The position numbers and the translations under genes are program-made. The notes under the pieces are model-generated. The model had not been told where the DNA came from, ran no database searches, and saw only the letters and a program-made list of their open reading frames with translations. Shown here piece by piece: positions 8,564-17,668 of a DNA stretch of 64,000 nucleotides; the first letter of the stretch is position 1; the number at the start of each line of letters is the position of its first letter. This stretch comes from CAUZFZ01 sp963579025 (GTDB lineage Bacteria; Planctomycetota; Planctomycetia; Planctomycetales; Planctomycetaceae). Location: positions 48,218-112,217 of the forward strand of contig CAUZFZ010000012.1 in the NCBI GenBank assembly GCA_963579025.1, given 5' to 3'.

Positions 8564-9655
8564 CTACCAGCGAAAGAGCCCAGTGCCCCAGGTTAATCCC
8601 GCTCCAAACCCGCACATCAGAACGACGTCTCCGGGTTTGATGCGGTCATCCTGCAGGCCTTCGTCCAGGCAGATTGGAATTGAGGCCGCGGACGTGTTGC
8701 CATACTGATCGAGATTGACGGCAACCCGGTCCGCGGGAATGCCGAGCTTCTCCATCGCCGTGTTGACGATCCGCACATTGGCCTGGTGAAGAATGAACAG
8801 GCTGACGTCAGCAACAGTCAGGCCGGACTTCTCCAGCACAAGCTCGATCGACTCCTGTACGATTCGGACAGCCCATTTGAAAACGTTTCGACCGTCCATC
8901 TTCAGGTAGTGATTACCGGCGGCGAGGTCTTCGGGGGTATTGCAGTGCAGCGTCCCGCCCGCCGTGCATTCGAGCAACGGACCGCCCTTGCCGTCCGAGC
9001 CCAGCTGATAGCACAACAGGCCCTGAGTTTGCTCACCTTTACCGACCAGAACGGCTCCGGCTCCGTCTCCGAACAGTGGAGCGATCGTGCGGTCGGACTG
9101 GTCGACAATGCGGCTGTTCGTATCCGCGCCAATGATCAGCGCGAGCTTGCTGTTGCCTGTTGCGACGAACTGCGATCCCGTGGCCAGTGCGTACATGAAG
9201 CCGGAACAGGCGGCCTGAACGTCCAGCGCGGCGCAGTCCAGACCGAGTCGATCCTGGACAAGGCAGGCTGTCGACGGGCACAGGAAGTCGGGCGTAAAGG
9301 TACCGATGACCAGCAGGTCGATGTCGGCTGGGTCAGCGCCGGCCTGTTCGATCGCGCGTTCCGCGGCACGCAGGGCCATGTCGCTGGTCGCCTGCCCTTC
9401 GGGAGCGTGCCGGCGTTGCAGAATACCGGTACGCTGGCGAATCCACTCGGGGTCAAAGCCGCGTTCAGATTCCAACTGTTCGTTGGTAATGATCTGATCC
9501 GGAACATACGAGCCGCAGCCCAGAATCTGGACACCGGTCAGGGAGCAGGTTCGGTCGCTGACCAGCGTGCGCTCAGAAGGTCCGGTCGATTTCACGTCAG
9601 ACTTGTCGTTGCTGGAAGTAGCGGAACTCTCAGCCGGGGGAATGGTTTGCACCAT
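8564..9655 (-). CDS. fabH: 3-oxoacyl-ACP synthase III
   Basis: The enzyme condenses an acyl-CoA with malonyl-ACP to start fatty-acid synthesis. The catalytic triad is complete: Cys150 (DVQAACSGFMYAL), His290 (FILHQANVR) and Asn320 (QYGNTSAASIP). The Gly-rich C-terminus (GFGAGLTWG) is also typical. 363 residues, about 35-40 longer than the family because of a Ser/Thr/Asp-rich N-terminal extension before LTGVQILGCGSYVPD. A downstream start is possible but no obvious internal ATG exists, so the extension may be real. The stop lies 6 bp from the end of the convergent ATPase gene. Confidence 0.93.
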   Translation of the reverse strand: MVQTIPPAESSATSSNDKSDVKSTGPSERTLVSDRTCSLTGVQILGCGSYVPDQIITNEQLESERGFDPEWIRQRTGILQRRHAPEGQATSDMALRAAERAIEQAGADPADIDLLVIGTFTPDFLCPSTACLVQDRLGLDCAALDVQAACSGFMYALATGSQFVATGNSKLALIIGADTNSRIVDQSDRTIAPLFGDGAGAVLVGKGEQTQGLLCYQLGSDGKGGPLLECTAGGTLHCNTPEDLAAGNHYLKMDGRNVFKWAVRIVQESIELVLEKSGLTVADVSLFILHQANVRIVNTAMEKLGIPADRVAVNLDQYGNTSAASIPICLDEGLQDDRIKPGDVVLMCGFGAGLTWGTGLFRW

Positions 9656-9869
9656 TGAGTTCTGGCTCCAGAATGAACTGGCTCAACCGGGAACCAGACA
9701 TGCTTGCGATCAGGCGGCAGTCGCACAACCGGGACACTCCGGGTGTCGAGGGGCGGGGAGTATACTCCTGCCTATTCCGTAAGACCAGACACGTCAGCAG
9801 CGGTCGTCACCATTCAGATCGTGAGATGTCGGGGCTCTCGGCTCGCGGCACTGTCAGGAGTCAGACGCA

Positions 9870-10160
9870 ATGATCGGCAGCTTTGTCAGAAACTACATCG
9901 ACCGGCATCGGAACCGTACGAATCAGATTCTGCACGTCATCGGTGTCCCCGTGACTTTCGTCGTGTCAGTTGTGTTTCTTGTTCAACAGAACTGGTCAGT
10001 TGCAGCCGGATGCTTCGTCGTCGGGTACGTTCTGCAGTTCATTGGACACGCAATCGAGGGCAACGACGCTGGCGAAGCCATCCTGGTCAAAAGGCTACTC
10101 GGCCGGCCGTATCGCGAGTTTGGCCCTCAACCTGACGAAGTGTCAAAGTCTTCCGATTAG
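9870..10160 (+). CDS. Mpo1-like (DUF962) membrane protein
   Basis: 96 residues. HRNRTNQILHVIGVP at the N-terminus and FIGHAIEGN after a second hydrophobic segment match the DUF962/Mpo1 family. Yeast Mpo1 is an Fe(II)-dependent dioxygenase acting on 2-hydroxy fatty acids, and the conserved histidines are in these two motifs. Two membrane segments are likely (VIGVPVTFVVSVVFLV and AAGCFVVGYVLQFI). An AGGAG sits 9 bases before the ATG. Homologues often have four segments; this short form has two. The lipid link fits the nearby fabH, but that is inference. Confidence 0.8.
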   Translation: MIGSFVRNYIDRHRNRTNQILHVIGVPVTFVVSVVFLVQQNWSVAAGCFVVGYVLQFIGHAIEGNDAGEAILVKRLLGRPYREFGPQPDEVSKSSD

Positions 10161-10236
10161 CTGGTCGATATCACCTGTAGCGGTCTTAACGCGCACGTAA
10201 TCCGCGCTGCGCTGACCGTCACAGGGGCGACGCACG

Positions 10237-12582
10237 ATGTCTGTGTCCAAATTTGTCTTCTTGTCGTTGTTTTGCATAATTTCTATCTCCGGCTGCGCGC
10301 AGGTGGACGAGACCCAGTACATCGTCAAGCCAGACATGACTCAAAACGAAGTTGATCAGACTTGGTATCGCGACCGCGCCACGCAGATTGACTGGCCGAA
10401 TGTCGGTTCCGAGCTGCCCGAGGAAGTCAGTCTCTCCGGCCAGCCCCGCACGCTTCTGCACCCACAAAAGGACCAGATCCGTGACATGCCGCTCGGCGAG
10501 TGCCTGAGGCTGGGTCTTGAGAACAGCACGATCATTCGCAGCAAAGGGGCGTTTCTGTCTGCCGGGAACTCGATTCTCTCCAACCCCAATGGATCCCCGA
10601 GCTTCTACGACCCGGCGATCCAGGAAACCGGCGTTCTTTTTGGCAGCAGGGGTGTCGAGGCCGCGCTGTCTGAATTCGACGCTCAGTTTGCGACAACAAC
10701 CGTGTGGGGTCGCAATGAGTTGATTCGCAACAATGCTTCCATCGACGGAATCTCTGGAAACTCAACGAGCGAAACGGCCAGTCTGGAGTCGAGCCTGTCC
10801 AAGACTTTCGGGTTCGGCGGACAGATCGAACTGCAACACAACGTGAACTACACGGGACGAAATTTACCGCTCCCGGCCTTCGCGTCGGTCTATTCCGGCA
10901 ATGTGTCAGCGGAATACCGTCATCCACTGCTGGCGGGTGCCGGCGCCGAATTCACTCGCATCGCCGGTCCAATTGCCAATGCTTTCGGAGGCCTGTCGGG
11001 CGTCACGCAGGGGGTTGTGATCGCACGCATCAATCAGGACATCGCGCTGTCCGATCTTGAGCAGAACGTGACGGGTCTCGTGCGCGACATCGAATACGCC
11101 TACTGGGAGCTGTACCTGCAATACCGCACGTACGACACCATCGTGGCGGCCCGTAACAGCGCTCAAAAAACCTGGGACGTGGCCAAGAAAAAACTCGACG
11201 TTGGCGGGATCGCGGGCTTCAGTAAGGAAGACGAAGCTCAGGCGCGAGACCAGTATTTCCTTGCTCAGGCGCGGTCACAGGAGGCACTTTCGCAACTCTA
11301 CAAGAGCGAAGCGGCGATGCGCCGTTTGATTGCGCTTCCCGTGAACGATGGTGCGATCATCCGTCCGTCCGACGAACCTGTGACGTCGAAGATCGAGCTC
11401 GACTGGCCCAGCAGTGTGGCGTCCGGGTTGACCAATCGCGTCGAATTGCGACGGCACAAATGGAACATCAAGAGTCTCGAACTTCAGCGCAAGGCGGCTC
11501 AAAGTCTTGTCCGACCGAGGCTCGACTTCATCGGCAGCTACAGCGTCAATGGATTCGGCGACCGTCTGCTCGACTACGACGACGGGGTATCCGGTGTTAG
11601 CCCAAGCAACATGTATGGAAACCTTGTCGACGGGGATCAAACGGGCTGGAGTTCCGGTTTTGTTCTTCAAATGCCGCTGGGACTGCGATCCGCGCGAGCT
11701 CAGGTGCAGAACATCGAGTTGCGACTGAGTAAGGCGCGCGACGTCCTCGCTGCTCAGGAACAGGAAATCGCTCACGAGATCGGTTTTGCATTTCAGGAAC
11801 TGGCTGAGAAGTACGTGACGACTCAAACGTACCTGAACCGTCGCCTGGCGGCGGAACAACGAGCCGATCTGATGTGGAAGAACTTCAAGGGCGGGACGTA
11901 CACGTTGGACCTGTTCCTGCGGGCTCAGGCAAGTCTCGCGGAAGCTGAAGTGGCGTACTATCAGGCTCTGGTTGAATACAACCTGGCCGCGGCCGACTTG
12001 CAGTACCGACAGGGCACGCTACTGCGATACAGCAATGTCTACATGGCCGAGGGCGAGTGGGATGCCGATGCCTGGAATGACGCTCACCGCCGCGCCTCCG
12101 CACGGACCCATGGATTCGACGCATCGCCCTACCTGCACACCGAACCGGAAGAATTCGTCCTGCCCCAACTGGCCATACCTTCCTCCGAGTCAGATGACAC
12201 CAATGAGGAGCCAGGCGTCGTGAATCCGGAACAACCCGCGGCTGACCTCGAGAACGCACTTCCATCGACACTGCCCGAGCCGCTGAAGCCGGCTCCAGAC
12301 TCTAAGCCAGCCCCGCGCAAACCCGCTCCGCTGCCCAGACTTCCGGCACAGCCGGTGAATCCCGTTAACGAAGCGCCCAGGACGCATGACCTGCATGGAC
12401 TGTTTGATGCCAGTCCGAGCGTCGAAGTGAAAACCCGGCGCCAAGTCAGCCGACACGCGGAGAAGACCCGTTCCAGCGCGTTGCCAGTGTTACGTGCCGA
12501 AGTGCCGGCGGGGGATGACGAGGGTTTTGTGCCACCACTCAAGGCGTCCGCAGGAAGCCGCACGCGCGTGCGCCGGAAGTGA
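10237..12582 (+). CDS. TolC-family outer-membrane efflux lipoprotein
   Basis: 781 residues. The N-terminus is a lipoprotein signal (FCIISISGC, Cys20). Two OEP repeats follow, rich in long amphipathic helices: LEQNVTGLVRDIEYAYWELYLQY, AQKTWDVAKKKLD, and later ELRLSKARDVLAAQEQEIAHEIG. About 150 C-terminal residues form a Pro/Glu-rich tail (PAPRKPAPLPRLPAQPVN) beyond the barrel domain. It is a trimeric channel candidate for export. No RND, ABC or membrane-fusion gene is adjacent. A paralogue lies at 53235-55679; both share the ALPVNDG motif and the ELRR-x-K-W helix. Confidence 0.88.
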   Translation: MSVSKFVFLSLFCIISISGCAQVDETQYIVKPDMTQNEVDQTWYRDRATQIDWPNVGSELPEEVSLSGQPRTLLHPQKDQIRDMPLGECLRLGLENSTIIRSKGAFLSAGNSILSNPNGSPSFYDPAIQETGVLFGSRGVEAALSEFDAQFATTTVWGRNELIRNNASIDGISGNSTSETASLESSLSKTFGFGGQIELQHNVNYTGRNLPLPAFASVYSGNVSAEYRHPLLAGAGAEFTRIAGPIANAFGGLSGVTQGVVIARINQDIALSDLEQNVTGLVRDIEYAYWELYLQYRTYDTIVAARNSAQKTWDVAKKKLDVGGIAGFSKEDEAQARDQYFLAQARSQEALSQLYKSEAAMRRLIALPVNDGAIIRPSDEPVTSKIELDWPSSVASGLTNRVELRRHKWNIKSLELQRKAAQSLVRPRLDFIGSYSVNGFGDRLLDYDDGVSGVSPSNMYGNLVDGDQTGWSSGFVLQMPLGLRSARAQVQNIELRLSKARDVLAAQEQEIAHEIGFAFQELAEKYVTTQTYLNRRLAAEQRADLMWKNFKGGTYTLDLFLRAQASLAEAEVAYYQALVEYNLAAADLQYRQGTLLRYSNVYMAEGEWDADAWNDAHRRASARTHGFDASPYLHTEPEEFVLPQLAIPSSESDDTNEEPGVVNPEQPAADLENALPSTLPEPLKPAPDSKPAPRKPAPLPRLPAQPVNPVNEAPRTHDLHGLFDASPSVEVKTRRQVSRHAEKTRSSALPVLRAEVPAGDDEGFVPPLKASAGSRTRVRRK

Positions 12583-12604
12583 TCTGACATCTGTCTGCTG
12601 AGTA

Positions 12605-12750
12605 AGGCGTGCGGCAGTTGAGAATTTACCAACGCCCCCGACTTTACGTCGGGGGTTCTCGCGTCTTTGCACTACCGATTGGGTAGTGCAGAAACGCGAG
12701 GACCCCTGAGATAAACTCAGGGGCGGTAAATTCTCATCTACCGCACGCCT
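12605..12750. repeat. 146-bp cloverleaf-like inverted repeat between convergent genes
   Basis: The outer arms are 12605-12630 and 12725-12750 (AGGCGTGCGG against CCGCACGCCT, continuing GAGAATTTACC against GGTAAATTCTC, three mismatches). Inside are three more hairpins: 12635-12655 (CCCCCGAC stem, loop TTTAC), a central one from about 12656 to 12702 with an approximately 21-bp imperfect stem ending CACTACC and loop GATTG, and 12703-12723 (CCCCTGAG stem, loop ATAAA). Drawn flat this is a four-way cross. It lies between the stop codons of two convergent genes and could act as a bidirectional terminator or be a non-autonomous mobile element. No ORF is inside. Confidence 0.85.
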
Positions 12751-12790
12751 AAGCAAACTCAGAAGTCGGTCCCTAACCAGCACTCAGGGC

Positions 12791-14896
12791 CTACTGTTCC
12801 TCCACTCGCAGGCCGGCAGCGTCCCGCGGGTCAATGACTTGGAGTCGTGTCTCCGGCATCAAAGCCTCCAGGTCGGGCAGGTCGTAGTTTCGTAACGCCC
12901 CGTGAACCGTGTTTGCCAACTGACGCTTTGTCAGCGCCGTGTGGATCACGCTGCTCCAGTTGACCAGACCACTCTTCAGCTCGACATTCCGGAACAATGT
13001 CGGTTCGACGACCGCTGCGTGCAGAGCCGGCACGGTCAGTTCGCCGACCGCTTTCAGATCAACTGGCTCGTCCAGCTGCAGATGACGCTGCAGCCAGCGG
13101 GCGGCAATGAGAATCTCTTCCGCGCGCATCCCGACAAATGATTCGCCCAGCATGTACGCGACAAAAAACTCCGCGGTGTTCGGACCAAGGACACCGGACA
13201 AGGATCCGAACCGCCACGGCCGCATGGCTGTTTCACCGATACCGGAGACGTCGATCGCCAGCACTGTCGCCCCGTCCTGCATCAGCTTGCGTAAGTCCCC
13301 ATCAGCACCGGCTGCGACATGTTTCCCGTCACCGTGCAGATAGATCACGACCCTCTTCGAGTTCTCGCTCGGTCTGAAGAGAAGCGCCGGCAGCGTCAGG
13401 TCATTCACGACCAGAATCAATCGCTCGATCTGACCGCCATCCGTGACGACCGGAGCCAGCCGAATCACTTGCGGCTCGTCGAGTTCATCGACCGGACGAA
13501 TCCCCGCCGTCTGTCGCACGAGTTCCCTTCGGGCCTCGTCACTCAGCGAATCCCATTGCGACGTGCGTTTCGGCAGCAGCCATTGTTCCTCCTCCTTGTA
13601 GAGGTCAAACAATGACTTTGCGCCATGCAGCAGCACCTGTCCTTTTGCTGTGCAGCGGAGATTCGCTTCCGGTTCGGTTGCAACGTCCTCGGGCTCGACT
13701 ACTGCATCGTCTTTGCCCAGCAGCCAGCGACGCATCCATCGCGTCATCGCCACTCGTAGTTTCGAATTGTATCCGTGCTTCGCGTCCGCTTCGGCCAGAT
13801 CGACGCGTTCCGAAAAGCCGAGCCGCGAGTACACACGTTTGATCTGCCGAAACGCGATCCAACTCCCCTCGATCGGCACAAAGTCCTGGGTCGCCGCAAG
13901 AATCAATGTCGGTTTCGGTGCTCGCAGGATCGCATAGTCGGGGTGATCCAGACCGTACCTGATCTGAGCGAAGATGTTCTGCTCGGCATCTCCGGGACCG
14001 GGCCGGTCATTCTTGATGCGCGTCGTGGTGACGAAGTTGCCCGGTGCGGCCGCAACGATGCGCGAGTCAATCGCCATCAGATAGCTCGTCAGCAGACCGC
14101 CGCCCGAGTTGCCCGTGCAACCGATGCGATTCGGAATGATGTCGTCCCGGCTTTGCAGGTAGTCGATGCTCCGTCTGCCGTCGTGAATGCGGTACGTTGC
14201 CAGGCCGCGACCGAGCAGGATGGGTGCGATTCCCGTCACGTTGTGGTCGCCGGTCGGCCCGAATTCTCCCTCGCTGGTCGGATGCCCGGACTCGTCGTGC
14301 TTGAGCACCTGTTTGCGTTCGCCCTGGCCGACCGGGTCATAAATCAACGCGGCGATGCCATTCCGCGCCAGTAGAATGCAGGCCTTCTGATAGACCCCGG
14401 CAGCCTTTCCGCTGGGAGTGTGGCCGCAGGGAAACAGCACGGCCGGATACGGAGCCGCCGTTTTCGGCAGGTAGAGATTCGCGGTCACGGGAAAGCCGGG
14501 CTGGCTCTCGTAGATGACGTTCTCGACCCGGTAGCCATCGCGTTCGAACTGACTCACTGTGCGGGCCATCAGCGGCGAGCGGCGAGGGAAACCACCGAGT
14601 ATCTCGACAAAACGACCGCGCATGTCCCGCTGCCAGGCAAGCACCTGCTCGGGTGTCTTCAACGATTCATAGACTTCCAGCCGCCGATCCAGGGCCGCAT
14701 GAGCCCGACGACGAAAATGGTCGCGAAGCATGTCATGCACTTCCGGACGACTGCGATCCAGCAGTGTCCAGGCGTCCTCGGCCCGAACAGCGCCGAACTG
14801 CAGCGCGACGTACAGGCAGCAGCATGTCGCGCAAAGCGACGCACGTAACGCAATTCCTGAGCAGATCGATCTCATATTGGGATTCCTGACGTGCAT
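12791..14896 (-). CDS. Secreted alpha/beta-hydrolase, acetyl-xylan-esterase-like
   Basis: 701 residues with an N-terminal signal (ends near GAVRAED). The first hydrolase domain has a full triad: Ser264 in GCTGNSGGG, Asp338 in ILAATQDFVP and His374 in DAKHGYNSK. HTPSGKAAG near 160 forms the oxyanion region. The family (AXE1/acetyl esterase) removes acetyl groups from plant or algal polysaccharides. The second half (about 450-690) looks like a further hydrolase-type sandwich (VVIYLHGDGKHVAAG, AIDVSGIGETAM) without a clear Ser elbow. It is probably periplasmic. It converges on the TolC gene across the cloverleaf repeat and diverges from the TIM-barrel gene. Confidence 0.83.
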   Translation of the reverse strand: MHVRNPNMRSICSGIALRASLCATCCCLYVALQFGAVRAEDAWTLLDRSRPEVHDMLRDHFRRRAHAALDRRLEVYESLKTPEQVLAWQRDMRGRFVEILGGFPRRSPLMARTVSQFERDGYRVENVIYESQPGFPVTANLYLPKTAAPYPAVLFPCGHTPSGKAAGVYQKACILLARNGIAALIYDPVGQGERKQVLKHDESGHPTSEGEFGPTGDHNVTGIAPILLGRGLATYRIHDGRRSIDYLQSRDDIIPNRIGCTGNSGGGLLTSYLMAIDSRIVAAAPGNFVTTTRIKNDRPGPGDAEQNIFAQIRYGLDHPDYAILRAPKPTLILAATQDFVPIEGSWIAFRQIKRVYSRLGFSERVDLAEADAKHGYNSKLRVAMTRWMRRWLLGKDDAVVEPEDVATEPEANLRCTAKGQVLLHGAKSLFDLYKEEEQWLLPKRTSQWDSLSDEARRELVRQTAGIRPVDELDEPQVIRLAPVVTDGGQIERLILVVNDLTLPALLFRPSENSKRVVIYLHGDGKHVAAGADGDLRKLMQDGATVLAIDVSGIGETAMRPWRFGSLSGVLGPNTAEFFVAYMLGESFVGMRAEEILIAARWLQRHLQLDEPVDLKAVGELTVPALHAAVVEPTLFRNVELKSGLVNWSSVIHTALTKRQLANTVHGALRNYDLPDLEALMPETRLQVIDPRDAAGLRVEEQ

Positions 14897-14993
14897 ACAC
14901 AGTCGGACGGCTCATGGGCAGCGGAAGTGGACTGTGATAAAAACCGCGCGAGTCCTCAAACCAGCCGGTTTCATCAGGCACACGAGACAGCAC

Positions 14994-15833
14994 ATGACAT
15001 TCACACGCACCGAGATTCTTCGTCGCTTGAAGCAGCGTATTGATGACGGCATTCCGATCGTCGGCGGCGGCGCGGGGACGGGGATCAGTGCCAAATTCGA
15101 GGAAGCTGGCGGGATCGATCTGATCATCATTTACAACTCAGGCCGCTTTCGCATGGCGGGCCGAGGTTCACTGTCGGGCCTCATGCCCTACGGCGACGCG
15201 AACGCCATCGTGATGGACATGGCCAGCGAAGTACTCACGGTCGTCGAAGACACGCCGGTACTGGCGGGAGTCTGCGGCACGGATCCGTTTCGCCAGATGC
15301 CCTGGTTCCTGAAGCAGGTGCACGACATCGGATTCGCGGGGATCCAGAATTTTCCGACGGTGGGTCTGATCGACGGCGTGTTGCGAGCGAATCTCGAAGA
15401 GACTGGCATGGGCTACGACAAGGAAGTCGAGCTTGTTCGGCTTGCGCGGGAAATGGACTTCTTCACAACGCCGTACTGCTTCAACACCGCCGAAGCCGAA
15501 CAAATGGCCGACGCCGGAGCAGACGTTGTAGTGGCTCACATGGGCTTGACCACGAAGGGTTCAATCGGAGCTGGCACGGCAAAATCACTCGACGAAAGCG
15601 TCCGCCTGGTGCAGGACATCACAGACGCCGCTCGCAGTGTCCGAGACGACGTAATCGTCCTGTGCCACGGAGGCCCGATCGCAATGCCCGAAGACGCCGA
15701 GTACGTGCTGCATCGAACAAATTACGTCCACGGTTTCTACGGAGCGTCGTCGATGGAACGTCTGCCTGTGGAAACAGCGTTGATCGAACAGGTCCGCAGC
15801 TTCAAAGCGATTCGCTTCAAGGAGCGTCCATGA
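14994..15833 (+). CDS. Phosphoenolpyruvate hydrolase-like TIM-barrel protein
   Basis: 279 residues. The ATG at 14994 is chosen because the protein then begins MTFTRTEILRRLKQRIDDG, the normal start of this family; the open frame further upstream is antisense to the esterase. IPIVGGGAGTGISAKFEEAGG, IIYNSGRFRMAGRGSL, VLAGVCGTDPF and GIQNFPTVGLIDG are strongly conserved in the TIM-barrel (Tm-1 C-terminal-like) family often annotated as PEP hydrolase. The reaction is not firmly established for the family. No signal peptide; cytoplasmic. Confidence 0.85.
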   Translation: MTFTRTEILRRLKQRIDDGIPIVGGGAGTGISAKFEEAGGIDLIIIYNSGRFRMAGRGSLSGLMPYGDANAIVMDMASEVLTVVEDTPVLAGVCGTDPFRQMPWFLKQVHDIGFAGIQNFPTVGLIDGVLRANLEETGMGYDKEVELVRLAREMDFFTTPYCFNTAEAEQMADAGADVVVAHMGLTTKGSIGAGTAKSLDESVRLVQDITDAARSVRDDVIVLCHGGPIAMPEDAEYVLHRTNYVHGFYGASSMERLPVETALIEQVRSFKAIRFKERP

Positions 15834-15843
15834 ACGCGCCGGT

Positions 15844-16038
15844 TCACACGTTGCGTCGCAGGACTGATCGCTCATGCAACCGGCCACGCGTTGACGTCGG
15901 TGACGCGTCCACACCTGTTGGCGTGAATTCGAACGGCACGACACACTGCCGTTCGCGTTCAATCCATCGATACGCGTTCTCAATGAGCGCATGCGGAATA
16001 TGCAGGAGGAACGCCAACGACGTCACTGGGCCGGTCAC
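15844..16038 (-). CDS. Doubtful small ORF after the DUF1559-associated lipoprotein gene
   Basis: A 64-codon frame starts with GTG at 16038, overlapping the stop of the upstream lipoprotein gene by four bases (GTGA), a layout used for coupled translation. The product (IENAYRWIERERQCVVPFE in the middle) matches nothing I recognise. A strong hairpin (15930-15955) lies inside it, which argues for a terminator rather than a gene. Low confidence. Confidence 0.18.
   Translation of the reverse strand: MTGPVTSLAFLLHIPHALIENAYRWIERERQCVVPFEFTPTGVDASPTSTRGRLHERSVLRRNV
15930..15955. terminator. Candidate bidirectional terminator hairpin
   Basis: CGAACGGCA (15930-15938) and TGCCGTTCG (15947-15955) form a perfect 9-bp stem with an 8-base loop. 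It sits between the convergent TIM-barrel gene and the lipoprotein gene. There is no clear T-tract, so intrinsic termination is plausible but not proven. Confidence 0.45.
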
Positions 16039-16436
16039 GGCAGTCTGACTTCGAGGCTGTTTGACTCCGTGGCATCAACGCTGACGGACTCTTTCAACAC
16101 GATTGGCTCAGGAACGTCTGTCTGTGTCTGATCGCCCATGAGTGGAATAATCGTGACGCTATGTTCGCCGGCAATAGCCCCGTCAACCATTCTGCCGTCA
16201 TGCATTGTCTGCAGTGTGAAACTTCCGTCTTCTTTGATTTGCCCCATCGTTGTCCACTCCGCATTCTCCACGGAAATCAATTGAATCATTCCGCCGGGGT
16301 ATGGTTCTCCCTCACTATTCAAAACTTTTCCCGTTACGGCGTATAGGGTCGGTGCTGGTGTCGCGGGAGGTCCCTCGGCACCACAGCCCATTGCGCACAG
16401 GGCGATCAGGTACGGCATCAGGCGTGTCGACGTCAT
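16035..16436 (-). CDS. Small lipoprotein with carboxypeptidase-regulatory-like fold, partner of the DUF1559 gene
   Basis: The start at ATG 16436 lies 2 bp after the stop of the DUF1559 gene and gives 133 residues with a lipoprotein signal (YLIALCAMGC, Cys18). The mature part (LYAVTGKVLNSEGEPYPGGMIQLIS, ... GSFTLQTMHDG, ... GEHSVTIIPL) has the beta-sandwich pattern of carboxypeptidase-regulatory or transthyretin-like domains. Small lipoproteins of this kind commonly follow DUF1559 genes in planctomycetes. Role unknown; it probably acts with the pilin-like protein at the outer membrane. Confidence 0.8.
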   Translation of the reverse strand: MTSTRLMPYLIALCAMGCGAEGPPATPAPTLYAVTGKVLNSEGEPYPGGMIQLISVENAEWTTMGQIKEDGSFTLQTMHDGRMVDGAIAGEHSVTIIPLMGDQTQTDVPEPIVLKESVSVDATESNSLEVRLP

Positions 16437-16438
16437 GC

Positions 16439-17365
16439 TTAAAACTCTCCTACAACGTTGCCATCTCGTGGATCGCAGGCATAGCCCCAGACTCTGTCGT
16501 CCATGCTGGCACTCAGAAACTTGACGTGTCCATCCGCCGCACAAATGTGGATTCCGGCTGTGTGTGGCGACTGTGCCCGACTGGGATCGCAACCCGTATT
16601 CCACGGAACAGTCGTCTGAAACTTGAAACACGGGGGATACCCTGACGACGCCGGATTCTTGGACGACGTATTGGTACAGAAAATCGGTCGCCAGACGCTG
16701 TTTGAGTCTGCCCACAGGCTTCCGTACATAAAAGCCAGGTTGCCCGTCCAGCCGCAGGTGGCGTAGGCCTCAGTGAACAGGATCGTATTTGACGTCCCGT
16801 CCTGAAATGTTGCGGGGATTCTGTTAACTCCCTCTGTCGAGCCGGTCTGCGGATTTCCGAATGCGTAGTAGTTCGCCACGTAATTGGCGGCTCCCCAGTT
16901 ATTGGCGCCACCGTAGGTCGTCATGCATTTACCAACATTGTTGGATTGATCGTCCGGGCAAATGAGAGCGGGGATCACTCGGGCATACTCCAATCCAGCA
17001 TAGGTCTGATCCGCGTCCAGTCGCTGGTAAATCGTCGATTGGTCCATGTACGGAAGTAACCAGTGAAACACGGTGCGTCCGTACGGCCCCTTGAACGGGC
17101 CAGACGCTGTCAGCCGAGACGTCGCCGACCGTGCCGTGAGTGGCGGGAGGTTGTCGAACGCGTCGTGCAGGTTGTGGATTGCAATCCCGAGCTGCTTCAG
17201 TTTGTTACGGCATTGAGTTCGTCGTGCCGCACCTCGCGCCTGTTGCACGGCGGGAAGCAGAAGTGCCACGAGTATTCCAATGATTGCGATCACCACAAGC
17301 AGCTCGATCAGCGTGAATCCGCGACGAGCTTCTTGACGCGTTGTTGAGAGACTCTGTCTGCGCAT
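16439..17365 (-). CDS. DUF1559 prepilin-like protein
   Basis: 308 residues from ATG 17365, which has GGAG seven bases upstream. The frame is open further upstream but without pilin features. The N-terminus has a type IV prepilin/pseudopilin signal (ARRGFTLIELLVVIAIIGI), cleaved between Gly and Phe, followed by the hydrophobic helix. The C-terminal HTAGIHICAADGHVKFLSAS box is the DUF1559 hallmark (H-x-G-x-N/H-x-x-x-A-D-G-x-V-x-F). Such proteins occur in dozens of copies per planctomycete genome and are thought to form surface or pseudopilus fibres. It is co-transcribed with the lipoprotein gene that follows. Confidence 0.93.
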   Translation of the reverse strand: MRRQSLSTTRQEARRGFTLIELLVVIAIIGILVALLLPAVQQARGAARRTQCRNKLKQLGIAIHNLHDAFDNLPPLTARSATSRLTASGPFKGPYGRTVFHWLLPYMDQSTIYQRLDADQTYAGLEYARVIPALICPDDQSNNVGKCMTTYGGANNWGAANYVANYYAFGNPQTGSTEGVNRIPATFQDGTSNTILFTEAYATCGWTGNLAFMYGSLWADSNSVWRPIFCTNTSSKNPASSGYPPCFKFQTTVPWNTGCDPSRAQSPHTAGIHICAADGHVKFLSASMDDRVWGYACDPRDGNVVGEF

Positions 17366-17668
17366 GCGATCACTCCACGAGGTGTTTGGGATGACGAAGA
17401 CCCTTGAGTTGATCCGAGGACCGTCAAACTTCAATCTCCAACGGAAGGCTAGCACAAATAAGCAGATCCGGGATCCTGATGTTTCATGACACCGAATGTT
17501 GTCGCAGTTCTTCTGCAGGCCATTGTCGTGGATAAAGCCATTCTCGTGGATAAAGACAGCGACAGTCGACTCGGTGGTCAATCCTGGCGGGGCCGGAGCA
17601 GGATACTGCGTCATTGCCGGTTCATGCTAATCTCCGTGCGGAGTCTCGTTCCGGTTGGAGGTGCCCGC
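17366..17668. other. Divergent promoter region, no gene seen
   Basis: About 300 bp separate the DUF1559 gene (leftward) from the cytochrome DUF1549 gene (rightward), so promoters for both must lie here. I see no clear -35/-10 pair, riboswitch or RNA gene. A short direct repeat (GATAAAG within 17531-17556) is the only local structure. Confidence 0.4.

Noticed and set aside
14730..14993. Longer start for the TIM-barrel protein
   Set aside because: This part is antisense to the esterase signal-peptide region and lacks family similarity; the ATG at 14994 gives the normal N-terminus.
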